The notes below the pieces were generated by a model. It had not been told where the DNA came from, ran no database searches, and worked only from the letters and a program-made list of their open reading frames with translations. From NCBI GenBank assembly GCA_001557505.1, contig LSAX01000002.1:1426001-1490000 (forward strand): 64,000 nucleotides of DNA, given 5' to 3'. Positions 43,511 to 54,769 of this stretch are shown here, one piece after another. The DNA comes from Reticulascus tulasneorum. Lineage: Eukaryota > Ascomycota > Sordariomycetes > Glomerellales > Reticulascaceae. Position 1 is the stretch's first letter, and every line of letters starts with the position of its first letter. A program made the translations under genes and the position numbers.

Positions 43511-46500
43511 ATGGATGAGATCTTTCGCAAAGTGGAGCGGGGCGTGGATGCCATCTTTGGCGATGAGAGGCACTCTCACACTCACATGGGCCATCGGTGC
43601 CATGAACATCACCCTTCTCACCATACCTCCAACCGCTACCAATCGTTTGCTCCTCAAACTACGGGTCATGCCAAGTGGTATGTGGATGGATGCTCTTATT
43701 TCTGGGCCGTTTCGGAGGCCATCCAAGGTATGCAACGCATCTTGCCGGTGCCGTTACACGTCTTCTGACAGAATTCCTCATGCAGAGGCCCGCGAGAGTA
43801 TATACATTCTAGACTGGTGGTTAAGCCCGGAGATGTATCTCCGTCGTCCTCCCTCTGCCAATGAGCAGTATCGTCTCGACAATATGCTCAAGGCGGCCGC
43901 CGAGCGAGGTGTAAAAGTCCATATTATCGTGTATAAGGAGGTCGAGGCTGCTCTGACCTTGAAGTCCGTGGTAAGTTTCAACCAGATGATGCTATCGAAT
44001 TCACAGATCACCTAGCTGACTGGGGTGCTGTTAAGCATACCAAACATCATCTTGAAGCGCTGCATCCCAACATTGGAGTCTTCAGACACCCTGATCATGC
44101 ACCCGATGGAGCAGAGATCGGCCAGAGCTTCTCCAACGTATCAATGACCAACTTCAGCTTGTCCAAAGTGGGTGGCGACACTCTCAAGGCAATTTATGGT
44201 ACTGCAACGGATGGTGTCGTCCTCTTCTGGGCTCACCATGAGAAACTGTGTCTCATCGATCACAAAATCGCTTTCATGGGCGGCTTGGACATGTGTAAGT
44301 TGGACGCTGGCGATCCATTCTCACGCACCGCGCTAACTTGACATCAGGCTTTGGAAGATGGGATACAAGCAGTAAGTCAAGTTACTCTGAACGTCCCTCA
44401 ACGATGCCTAATGAATACAACAGGCCATCCAATCGCCGATGCTCACCCAGGAAATCTGGACGCCGTCGTCTTCCCTGGCCAAGACTACAACAATGCTCGA
44501 GTCTATGATTTTGCGGATGTAGATAAATGGGACCAGAACAAGCGTGAGTTCTCAGCTCTTGCCATAGAATAACCTATTCGCGCTGACCTTGTCCAAAGTC
44601 GACAGAACGAAGAATTCCAGAATGGGCTGGTCTGATGTCAGCTTGAGTTTGGACGGTCCTATAGTGGAGAGTCTCATTAGCCATTTCACGGACAGATGGT
44701 TTGTGCAGCGGTTCTTCTACAACTCTGAGACTGACTCTCTTTAAGGAACTTTATCTTCGACGAGAAGTACGGAGCCAAGGACCGCGGCAAGTATCAGAGA
44801 CTCGGCAATGGTTCCAACCCAGCTGCCGGGGGTGAAGAAGGGGGTGGATTTACAGGCGGAAATTCCGGCCACCTTTTCGGCGGCATATCCGAACATCTCA
44901 ACCATGGCTTCAGCAAGCTGATGGTCCGCGATGATGATGATGAAAACCAGCAACGGCAGCGCAGTAGACCCCAGCGAGATGAAGCCGCTAATATGCAACT
45001 GACAAGAAGGCATGACCACTAGCGAAGGGGTCCAGGGAGAATTATACTAACTTTACTTAGTTGCACGACGTGGTCTTCTGGCCATCAGACAGAGCATTCC
45101 ATCGCCAACGCATACATTGACGCCATTGAGAATGCTCGCCACTTCGTTTACATAGAGAACCAGGTAAGGATGTCTATCGAAAAACTTTCACTCCCCAGAT
45201 CAGCGGCACCTCCCCTCTGTTTTGTGATGGTGGTAGTCTAACTTGTCCAGTTCTTCATCACCGCAACCAGCGACCAGCAGAACCCAGTCACCAACAAGCT
45301 CGGCGCGGCCATGGTGAACCGAATCCTCCGGGCCCATGAGAACCGCGAGGAGTTCAAGATTATCGTCGCGATGCCGGCGGTGCCCGCCTTCGCGGGCGAT
45401 CTCAAGGCAGACGACGCGCTCGGTACCAGAGCAATCATGGAGTTCCAGTACAACTCCATCAGCAGAGGCGGGCACAGCATCATCCAAACCCTGCAGAATG
45501 AGGGCGTGCAGGATGTGAGCAAGTACATCGGCTTCTATAACCTTCGCAACTACGACCGCATCAACACCTCGTCCACCATGGGCGCAGCAGAGCAACAGAG
45601 TGGCGTCCCCTATGAGGCTGCGAGAAAAGAGCATGATGATGTGGTAGGAGCTGGGTATGGCGAGTCAGGAGAAGGCACTGGCGCACAGTGGGGAAGACAG
45701 AACAGCCAGTACGAGCGCTATCAGGACGCAGCGTCCAAGGTCTCCGATCACACATGGGACACCGTCTCGTCCTGCTACATGGATGCCGGGCCAGATCTGA
45801 ATAGCGTCCCCTGGCAAGGCTCGCCCGAATCCGAAATCGACGCCTTCGTCAGCGAAGAGCTCTACATCCACAGCAAGCTCCTCATCGCCGACGACCGCCT
45901 CGTGATCTGCGGATCCGCCAACCTCAACGACCGCTCCCAGCTCGGCACCCACGACTCGGAAATCGCCGTCGTCATCGAGGACCCGACCCCCGTCGAATCC
46001 TACATGGACGGGCAGCCCTTCACTGCCTCCAAGTTCGCCGCCTCCCTCCGCCGGCAGATCTTCCGCAAGCACCTCGGCCTCATCCCCGACCAGCCCTGCG
46101 ACCGCCCGGACTCCAACTGGACGCCCATCAACAAAGGCCCGAATGCCTACGACTGGGGCTCGCCCGCCGACCTCCTCGTCAGGGACCCCATGTCGCAGAA
46201 CTTCTGGAACCTGTGGACCGCGACGGCGCGCGAGAACACCGAGGTCTTCAGCAAGGTCTTCCACAACGTGCCCAACGACCACGTCCGCACCTGGAAGGAG
46301 TACGACGACTTCTTCTCGAGGCACTTCATCATGCCCGGCGCCACGGAGCAGGGCGACACCAAGGGCAAGGTGCAGTACGGCCATGTGGTCAGGGAAGAGT
46401 TCCCTGGTGGCGTGGCGGAGGTGAAGCAGTGGTTGGGACGGGTGAGGGGCTCGCTCGTGGAGATGCCATTGCAGTTCCTGGTTGGTGTGGATGACATTGC

Positions 46501-46549
46501 CAAGGAAGGTCTGTCGTTGAACAGTTTCACTGACGAGTTGTATACCTAA
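43511..46549 (+). CDS. phospholipase D (two HKD motifs)
   Basis: Hydrolyses phosphatidylcholine-type lipids to phosphatidic acid and the head group. Nine exons (43511-43727, 43786-43970, 44036-44294, 44348-44371, 44424-44543, 44599-44698, 44746-45009, 45061-45163, 45251-46549) encode ~856 aa with consistent phases throughout. HKD1 is HEKLCLIDH (~202-209) followed by MGGLDMCFGRWDT. HKD2 is HSKLLIADDRLVICGSANLNDRSQLG (~631). IENQFFI and the duplicated PLD fold lie between them. No PX or PH domain precedes HKD1, so it is the short fungal form rather than a Spo14 type. The N-terminus has a His-rich stretch (HSHTHMGHRCHEHHPSHH). The intron after 45009 begins GC rather than GT, and exon 4 is just 24 nt. 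The insert at 44,770-45,000 is Gly/Asp/Gln/Arg-rich and probably disordered. Confidence 0.92.
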
Positions 46550-47094
46550 TCAGGGGGGAAATTGGTCACTGTCATGGCGGAGGAAGCTTCGGATTGAACG
46601 GATAAGGGAATGGTGGGAGGACTTTTTCACTAAGATCCTAGGCAGTTGGAGGTTTTTTCAGATTTTGATCATGTCAAGTCCCCCTTTACCGTCACACCTG
46701 CACTCCCGCTGAAATTTAACATCTGTGCCTCCCCCGATCGCGTGAGCTGGATGTGATGAATGAACAATGTATAAGCTTTAAATGGTTTGTGAGGACACTG
46801 GTTTTCACCAAAAAGGTATTATACAGACGTCAGGTTAACAAGGCCCCTTTCCCGTGTTGTGGACAAAAAGAAAAATTTCCCGAACTCCATGAGTAACAAC
46901 ACCCAATGCTTTGACTGGATTCGGCCCCAAGTAACACAGGTCTCTTCGCTGTGTGGGGCAGAAATGTGTTTTCCGAGTCTGAGGACATCTAATCCGAGCA
47001 TCTCCATTATTTAGTCCATCTTGCGTGGTCCCTCTTGCGCGATGCGCTTCATTGTGTCCGCCTGGGGCGGTGATACAGACAGCGACGTGGGTTT
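46550..47094. other. intergenic between convergent PLD and PDI genes
   Basis: 3' flanks only; no gene seen. Confidence 0.5.
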
Positions 47095-49316
47095 CTAGTC
47101 CACCTTGCCGTTGCCGTTAGCGCCAAGAAGGCCATCCTTCAGCTCCTTGATGCCCAAGCCCATGTTATCATCCAACCGGAAGTGGCCGCGAGTCCGTCGC
47201 ATGCGACCACGGAACCAGGATACAGCGCCAAACACAAGACCGAAGATGCACCCTATTGTCAGATAGGGGTGTTCAGAGAAGGTTACGCGCATGTCGAAGA
47301 AGATCTTCTCGAAGCTCGAGATGGTGAGCTTGGGCTTGATCTTTGGCGGTGACGTAACGACCTTGGAGATGGTCTCGAGGATCGAGGTTCGGGAGGGTAG
47401 GATATAGTTGCCGGAAATTGTGTTATCCCAGTAGCGTCGGTTCTATGTTCATCAATTAGTGAGTAAAGGCTCAGGGGCACACATGGTGGCAAAATTTCTT
47501 ACGTCTTCGTCATTTACGATGACACGATCCCCGTCCTTGGCATCGATGCCATAGGTAGTACGAATCCACCTTTGCCAGAAAGTGCCGTCAACCCATGCGA
47601 ATCCAACCTCCTTCCGGTCACTTTTGTCCATGTTGATTCGGATCGCCTTAGCTTGTCGCAAAGCTCGTTGGTCCCCGCGATCTTCAGCCTCGTCAATTCG
47701 AAGTTGTTTGGCATCTCGGAGCTCCTGCCGTTCGTGCTGGAAAAGCTGAATCTGCTTATCCATCCACTCATTCGCAGCGCTTTTCATCTCTCGCCTGGCT
47801 CTCAAGAATGATTCTTGATCCTCCCGGTTAAGAATACCTAGAACAACAATCTTGCCATCCATGATCTCCCGTGCATTCGAGGCTGTGAGCTCGGGCACAA
47901 TTGGTAGCCAAACAGATTTCATCCAATTTAAAAGCTGGTGAACATCGCGCATTTCCCTCGGGGTAAGCGGGTTGTAGTATGTGGGCCGACCGTCTCTTGC
48001 AACCAGTAACCTGGGCCAAGTCGTGATCTTAAAGCGGTCGCAGAGCTCGACATCATTCGTTTTCACAAGCTTCGCGTGGCCAATAAGACTCAGCGGCGTT
48101 CTCTCGAGAGCCATGAAATCCTCGTTGGTAGTGGCATGGTCGTAGAAGTAGACGAAGATGACTTCCTCCTTCTCCTCGAGGGCTTTGAAAGAGGCAGCAT
48201 CCACATCCTGAATCCCGCTGGAGATATCGATGGCTTTCTCCGCATACTGAACGAAGTCGCCAAGTCCCCTGAGACCGTCGTATTCAACACGCTCGCCACC
48301 CTTGAAAAAGAGAATGGTGGGATAACCTCGAAGTCGGACGTCTTTGCAGAGCCTTGATTCCTGGTCGCAGTTTACCTCGCCGACATTCAACCTCCCTTTC
48401 ATCTCCTTGGCCATCTGCCCCCAGTTCGCCGCCATCGCTTGGCAGTGATGGCACCATGGGGCGTAAAACTTGATGAACCAAGGTTCCTGCGTCATGGTCA
48501 CCAGGGTCTGGAAGCTCTCAGCGGTGAGAGACACAGAAACACCCTTGTCGTTGGGCGTCGAGGCTGGCTTAGCAGGTTTCTTCGTCAGACCTTTGCTTGC
48601 ACCAGATTTATCTTTCCTGGTAGCGCCCGCCTTCGAATCTTTTGCCTTTGTGCTGTCCTCGGTTTCGGCAGGGGGAGTCGCGTCGACCTTGGAGCTCTCG
48701 ATCTGTTCGGGGGACTTATTGGCACCAGCCTCCGGCAGAAGGAGGACCTTCGGTCTCGATCCGGGTTTTGTTTTCTCCAAAGCGCCCTCGACTACTTCGC
48801 TAAGAGTTGAAATGTTCTTGACGCCCTTAAGTGTTTCTACCAGCACGCCTTCTTTATAGAGAATCGAGCTTGGATAAGATTGAACATTGTGCGCTGCACA
48901 CAAGTCGTAGAATGCCACGCAGTTTATCGTGGCGAACCGGAAGTCGTAGAACTTGGTAAAGGTCGTGTCGGCTGGTGCCCCAACGGGTTTGGAAGTGGAG
49001 TAGAACTCATAGAGAGTTTGGAATGTTGGAGCAAAGTCTATACAATGTGGGCAGTAGGGACTAAGAGTTTTTGTCAGTCTCGTCATGTTTTTCGGACGAA
49101 GAGGCAGATCGCAAGCTACCTGTAGTGCTTGATAAGCATCCACTTTGATGAATTGACTTCCTTTTCGAAGGTATCCGGCGTCAGCTCTAATATCGGCGGC
49201 ACTTTTATGCCATTAAAATATGTGTTTTCCCTTGATGGGTCGTTGTCATCTTCCAGTGCCCGAACTCCAGAGAGGGCTGATGCGCCAAGAAATAGGAATA
49301 AAGGGGACAGCCTCAT
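47095..49316 (-). CDS. transmembrane protein disulfide isomerase (Eps1-like)
   Basis: ER oxidoreductase of the PDI family, likely acting on disulfides of membrane or misfolded clients. Three exons (49316-49120, 49060-47503, 47442-47095) encode ~700 aa. It has a signal peptide (MRLSPLFLFLGASALSGVRA) and a first thioredoxin domain with CPHC (~69-72). A ~100-residue Lys/Ser/Ala/Pro linker follows, then a second thioredoxin domain with APWCHHC (~269-272) and cis-Pro in GYPTILFF, and redox-inactive thioredoxin-like repeats. A charged coiled-coil stretch follows, and a single membrane helix near the C-terminus (YLTIGCIFGLVFGAVSWF) leaves a short basic cytosolic tail. Signal, two CXXC domains and a TM anchor match yeast Eps1 and fungal relatives. 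It ends GKVD, with no KDEL or KKXX signal. Intron 1 cuts immediately before the first active site. Confidence 0.9.
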
Positions 49317-50537
49317 GACAGGCTAACTTGCACCGGAATTGGAGCAAGAGATAGGTCGCGAAAGCAGAAGGAAACCCGCCGACCGAGTTCGCCTGGAAGT
49401 AATCGATGCGGCGTCGCCCACGGCGCGATGAAGCGCGGTTGTCGTCGTGGTCGTCGAGGAAGGAGGAGTTCACGGTCGCAGCAATGGAGACCGTGTTCTG
49501 GTCGAGTCGACAAGGAAATACTGCTATCTCGGCATAGGCATGAATGGTAAAAAACAACGAGCGTCCACGTCTAGGTCGTGTACGCTTCAAAATCGTCTGG
49601 CTGCTTCGAGGAGGAAAACGTGGTTTTCGAGGGTGCGATTGAAGAGCCAAAAGCAAAAAGGACAAGGTCTCGAAATCAGGAGAAGGCCGTGTGTCAAGAT
49701 TCCGTGGCGTCGCAGTAACCGGCCTACCAATCGCTAGTAGTGGATGTATGTACATACGTGGAAGAGATAATTACGGAGGATTTGTAGCCTAAGAATTAAG
49801 GCAGGAGTACTGCTTTTTTTGGTTTTGGAAGGAAAGCCCCCGTTTCGCGGATAAACCAAGAAACTTGGCTGAACCCGCAGGTGCCAAGATCCTTCCCCTT
49901 ATTGGGTACAAACCACCTAACATCGCTAATTACCTAGTACTTTTAAAATTCAGTGCAGTATTAAGTAGCCTTGTTTCTAGCATGAACATGAAAACACTAT
50001 CGGATCCACTCGGAGTGAAGAAGCAAGCCAACCGCACATTTGCAACTCTACCTAGTTAGGAGTCGAGTTCTCTTATCTGGGCAAGTAACTGTGGGTGTTC
50101 GACACTGCAAACGGGATAGACTCGGAATATTCACTCGGAGAACATGGACAGGGTCATGCATTACACTACATAACCCCCTCAAGATTATTCTGACCTTGAA
50201 TATTCCGACTGATCACAAGCAACTAAACCAACTATTAAGGTAGTTAGTACCTAGATTGGTGATCTTAGGCTTTCAGGTAGCCAGAGCTTTCTAATGGTAC
50301 TAATTGGTTTGGATATAGAGTGGGTGGTGGCATACGTGTGTTCCGCTGTTCCTTCCTTCGAGTCTTAAGTGCCGGCTGCACAAAGGCAACAGAAAATCTC
50401 AAGAAGTCACATTCCGCCTCCCTATTTACAGAGCATCACTGGTTCAACTTGTTCCGAGTCGACTTCATCGGCACTCCCGAGTTGGTTCTCAAGTCTGCAT
50501 AGTGTGCGTATCGTGAGCAACTTCACGCAAACCTGAC
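49317..50537. other. intergenic between divergent PDI and TDP1 genes
   Basis: Shared 1.2-kb upstream region. No supported gene; plus- and minus-strand frames at 49,250-49,760 are Arg/Ser-rich antisense readings of leader sequence. Confidence 0.45.
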
Positions 50538-52145
50538 ATGGAGCGACCATTGAAACGCCAACGGCTTGGTGCTGAAGACGAGGGTTCCTCCTCGACAACG
50601 CGAAGTCCCGTACCTGAGTCTCTTAGCAAACCCATCAGCCCTCCAAGGAAGCGAGTTCGTGAGTCGACCATCATAAAGTCGCCGTTTCAGCTGACTCGCA
50701 TTCGTGATCTATCCCAGGAAGATAACCAGGACGCAATCACTCTCAGGGACCTGCTAGAAGATCCCCTGATAGCAGAGTGCTGGGAGTTCAATTATCTCCA
50801 TGACATACACTTTCTCATGAGACATTTTGACCAAGATACCAGGGATCTTGTCAAGGTTCATATTGTGCATGGGTTTTGGAAACGAGAGGATCCAAATCGC
50901 CTCGCACTTCAGCAAGACGCAGAAACGTACAAAAATGTCCAGCTGCACGTGGCCCCTATGCCGGAGATGTTCGGCACGCATCACTCTAAGATGATGATTC
51001 TTATCCGGCACGATGACACGGCCCAGGTCATAATCCACACCGCGAACATGATCGCTAAAGATTGGACGAACATGACAAATGCAGTGTGGAGATCCCCCCT
51101 TCTACCAATGTTGTCAACTCATGATGGCCCTGCCGGTGACAGCCCTATTGGGTCTGGTGCAAGATTCAAGTCGGATCTGCTTAAATACCTCCGAGCCTAT
51201 GAAAGTCACAGAGTCACACTCAGACCCCTTTTTGAGGAGCTGGTCAAGTATGACTTCTCGAGCATCCGAGCTGCCCTTGTTGCGAGCGTGCCTGGAAGAC
51301 ATGATGCTCATGACGCCTCGCCAAGACCCTGGGGCTGGCCAGCATTGAAGCGTGTCATACGGTCCATTCCTGTCCAAGAGGGAAAGTCGGAGGTGGTGAT
51401 TCAAGTCTCGTCCATTGCTACACTGGGTGCCACAGATGGGTGGATACGCAAGTGCCTGTTCGACCCGCTGGCGCTCTCAAGCAACCGGCCTTCCACCTCT
51501 CCGAAGCCAAACTTCAAGGTCATTTTCCCAACAGCGGATGAAATCAGACGTAGTCTAGACGGCTATCATTCGGGCGGATCCATACACACCAAGATACAAT
51601 CTCCGCAGCAACGGAAACAGCTATTATACCTGCGACCAGTTTTCTGTCACTGGGCCAATGATTCCGCTCATGGAAAGAGTAAATACAAGGTTTCTATCGT
51701 ATGGGACATGTTACTAACTGTGCTTCCAGAACTAGACGAAGGCACCGTCGTTCGGGAAAGTGGTCGAAAACGAGCGGCGCCACACATCAAGACTTACATA
51801 CGATACGGAGAAAAGTCAATTGACTGGGCGCTTGTCACATCGGCGAACATCTCAAAGCAAGCATGGGGAGAGGTCGTAAATGGATCGCAGGAAGTAAGAA
51901 TCGCATCTTGGGAGATTGGGGTCCTGATATGGCCGTCACTGCTTGCTGAGAATGCGACCATGGTGGGTACGTTCAAGACAGACACACCGCCTAAGGAAGC
52001 TTCGGAGGATGGGAATCCTGTAGTGGGCATGCGAATACCTTACAATCTTCCCTTACAGTCGTATAGCCAAACCGAGGTGCCCTGGGTTGCGACTATGGCT
52101 TACACAGAGCCAGACTGGAATGGTAATGCGTGGTCAGGGTGGTGA
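50538..52145 (+). CDS. tdp1: tyrosyl-DNA phosphodiesterase 1
   Basis: Hydrolyses the 3' phosphotyrosyl bond left when topoisomerase I stalls, and also other blocked 3' ends and, in yeast, some topoisomerase II adducts; nuclear. The frame is open for 535 codons. A 51-nt segment (51679-51729) has donor GTAAAT, branch TTACTAAC and acceptor TTCCAG, with length divisible by three. Removing it joins GK to LDEGTVV and gives 518 aa, so I read it as two exons. The first catalytic HKD-like motif is HHSKMM (His ~148-149, Lys ~151) and the second is PHIKTYIR (His ~399 spliced). Other family blocks are FNYLHDIHFLM, ANMIAKDWTNM, GSGARFKSDLLKYL, GATDGW and VTSANISKQAWGE. The N-terminus is basic and may hold the NLS (PLKRQRL, PPRKRVRE). 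Translation starts at the first ATG. Confidence 0.94.
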   Translation: MERPLKRQRLGAEDEGSSSTTRSPVPESLSKPISPPRKRVRESTIIKSPFQLTRIRDLSQEDNQDAITLRDLLEDPLIAECWEFNYLHDIHFLMRHFDQDTRDLVKVHIVHGFWKREDPNRLALQQDAETYKNVQLHVAPMPEMFGTHHSKMMILIRHDDTAQVIIHTANMIAKDWTNMTNAVWRSPLLPMLSTHDGPAGDSPIGSGARFKSDLLKYLRAYESHRVTLRPLFEELVKYDFSSIRAALVASVPGRHDAHDASPRPWGWPALKRVIRSIPVQEGKSEVVIQVSSIATLGATDGWIRKCLFDPLALSSNRPSTSPKPNFKVIFPTADEIRRSLDGYHSGGSIHTKIQSPQQRKQLLYLRPVFCHWANDSAHGKSKYKVSIVWDMLLTVLPELDEGTVVRESGRKRAAPHIKTYIRYGEKSIDWALVTSANISKQAWGEVVNGSQEVRIASWEIGVLIWPSLLAENATMVGTFKTDTPPKEASEDGNPVVGMRIPYNLPLQSYSQTEVPWVATMAYTEPDWNGNAWSGW

Positions 52146-52328
52146 AAATAGGTCGCCACAACAGACGCTTGATGTAATATGTGGCGGCAACTTTGGTCTC
52201 ATGTATAGTTATATTGGCTCTTGAGAATCTGACGCTATGCATCCAGCTCCCTGGGCTATCCATGCATATGTACCAACCCATTCTCCGCTGACGGCCTTGG
52301 GGAGACAAAGTCAGTCTCCGCGATCCGC
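52146..52328. other. short convergent 3' region
   Basis: 183 nt between the TDP1 stop and the ACBP stop. Nothing distinctive. Confidence 0.5.
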
Positions 52329-52762
52329 TTATGCGCCAACAGCCTCGGGGTCCTTGGAGGCGTCGAAGCCGTGGGCGACCTTCAGCTTCTCGACCAGCGC
52401 GACATACTTCTCCTGAGCTTGCTCAGGAGTGACGCCCTGATCGACGACCTGTTGCCATGCGTTCTTCTTGGCCTTGCCCTGTGCGTGTCATGAACGGTTA
52501 GCAACACCCCACGAGTGTTGATCTGGTGGATAGCGCACCTTCAAGTCGAACATGCCCGGCGAGGGAGCCTTGGAGATATCTTCGGCATTTGAAACCTTGA
52601 ACAAAGCTGCCGCACCAAAAAGTCAGTTCATGTTCGTGACCGAGAAGCAATGGCTGGACCGTTGCCCGTACCGTAGAGCTCGAGGAGCTCGTCGTTGCTT
52701 GGCTTAGCGGTGAGCTTCTTGCTATCGATGACAGCCTGGTCGAATGCTGCGCTTGTAGGCAT
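52329..52762 (-). CDS. acyl-CoA-binding protein
   Basis: Small cytosolic carrier that binds long-chain acyl-CoA esters and buffers the acyl-CoA pool for lipid synthesis and oxidation. Three exons (52762-52672, 52606-52539, 52478-52329) encode 102 aa, the standard length. Family landmarks are FDQAVIDSKKLTAKPSNDELLELYALFKV, then APSPGMFDLKGKAKKNAWQ carrying the conserved Lys-Gly-Lys and Trp ligand contacts, and EEAQEKYVALVEKL-like helix 4 (here EQAQEKYVALVEKL). A ~15-residue C-terminal tail (GFDASKDPEAVGA) extends past the four-helix bundle. All splice junctions are GT-AG. The first exon ends in TAC G|GTACGG. Confidence 0.95.
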
Positions 52763-54769
52763 CTTGAATGTATAGATCTGGGTATGTAGGGTGGGTAAAA
52801 TTGGTTCTGTGTACAAAGAGCTTCGTGGGTTTGTCAAGCCAGGTTTTCGAGTTGTTGAGAACAAGCAGGTTTGGCGGGGTCATGTTCCACCATTCTCACG
52901 CGCGGGGCTGTGATGCTGTCATTGGCCCACCCGGTGGGATTTTAGCTCAACTTTTGTGAGCTCCTACTCCGTGGTCCCGCGGATTGCCAGCTGGTCATAT
53001 GGCAAGTCTTGTGGGAGGTCATTTGGGAGATCGCGGTACTTGACTGATTACCGCTTCAAGGTTGAAGTTTTGTCGAAATAGGAGGTCGTCACAGGAGGAA
53101 GTAGGAAGTGGTCGATGCGAGGGATTTAACTAGCTGGCTATTTACTCACTTTCCACAGTATTTTCTCGAGGCCGAAACATACAGATACAACCGCCAGCCA
53201 CCTACGCCAACTTCTGGTCGGATCCTTTTCAAGCAAGGGAGCTGCATCTGTAACTACCTGCAGATGTCTCGCCGAAATAAGTCCTGGCTTGAGTTCAGGA
53301 AAAGCCATGGGCATTGTGTAGTATACAAAAAGTTGGGTCGTTCATTTTGCAAGCTCCGTCGTATCTATTGCGAAGATACAGCGTGACCGTCCCCAATGCA
53401 GATTGGACATCACGTAATTCCAGTCAAGCCAATATTCTCCGCACTGCATGTAACACAAGATAGAAACAGACACAAACCGCGTCAGCCTCCCGCAACCCAT
53501 CGCCCGTTATCAGATGTGTTCCGTCTCTAATTTGGAACCCAGATCGAGTCGGCGTGGAGGGGCCCCGACCAGTGGTAACTCTACTAAATTAGTAGACACC
53601 CTGAGATGGTTCAGCCAGTCGCCCGGCGCACACTTGAGGCTTCAAGATTCAAGCTACGTAGCGAAGCAGCTTAGTTCATGCTCAATAGTGCTGTGTAAAT
53701 GATTTTGCTCGACTAAACTGCGCCCCGTACGTTGCTTGCGTCACCTGAGAGCTTGCATTTAAGACGAAGGAGTGCGGGAATAAAGCTGATGAATCAAGTC
53801 CATCAAATCTCTGGGTCGACCAAGAATTTGCGATGCAGCGACGCGTCGTCAATAGTTCAGAAAGGCGGGCGGTTCGCTAGGTCCGATCTGAGGGTACATT
53901 CAACAAGGAACTGCCCCTGCGCTTCCCAGTGGTCGAACTTTGCAAGAAAACCAACCACTGTCGTCGCATTAAGCCCGTCCCTATGTTTAGCATTCCGTCC
54001 TGTGTAGGGTCGGGGACGAGCGCTGGCCTGCGGCACCGAGCGGGAACAGCGAGGCTCGTCCCATGCAGCATCTTGATCGACCTCTTGCAGGCCGCGTTTG
54101 GGATCGGAGAAAGATGAAAGTGCGAGTTGGGATCGGAGAAGACAAAAGTGCGAGTTGCGTTCGGTGCCGAGGTCGCCCACTTCGTACGATTGCAGGATCT
54201 CATTCGGTCTCCTTTTCGCATTGTAAAAGGGATCCTGCGTCAACAAGCACTTCATGTCCATGAGGCTCCTTACCTATTATGCAAGCGTGGGGAAAGGCCG
54301 GACGGAGCGCCGAAGATCGACAGCTCTGCCACCCACCGGACATTGCAGACTGGTGTGCTAAATAATGGACGAGCCAAGCAAGCGCAGGACGCATTGAAGC
54401 TCTGCTGTAGCACCCGGCACGGACATCACTGAAACCCGCCCAATATTGATCGAGGCTTCTTTTTCTTGCTAGTGGATCATCTTGACTGGATGGGGATACA
54501 CAAAATGATAGCGGGATGCCATCCCGGCCTGTTCTCAATGCTTGGAGTTCCAAGCTGCACTATTTATAAGACCCAATCGTCTCCCCGAAGCTCGAGAAGT
54601 GTGAAAGTGCTTTCGTTTCCTGTTCGCAAAGCTTGTCAGAGTCCCACAAGACTCCCCTGTTGCTGCTACCACAAAGTGCTCGTTTCATCGATTTACAGCT
54701 AAGCTTGAGATCCCCACCACAGCAATCGAAGCTCGAGCTCGAACAAACCACAACCAAAAATCCGACAAG
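52763..54769. other. 2-kb intergenic region, no gene seen
   Basis: Contains a 28/29-bp tandem duplication (54098-54154) and a TATTTATAAG box at 54561-54570 about 200 nt upstream of the AIF-like gene. Open frames at 53,100-54,430 on both strands lack recognisable features. Confidence 0.45.
54098..54154. repeat. imperfect 28/29-bp tandem duplication
   Basis: TTGGGATCGGAGAA... occurs at 54098-54126 and again at 54127-54154, each copy ending in AAGTGCGAG. Differences are confined to the middle. Confidence 0.85.

Noticed and set aside
53857..54261. 134-codon minus-strand frame
   Set aside because: Competes with equally long frames on both strands, spans a local duplication, and shows no conserved motif.
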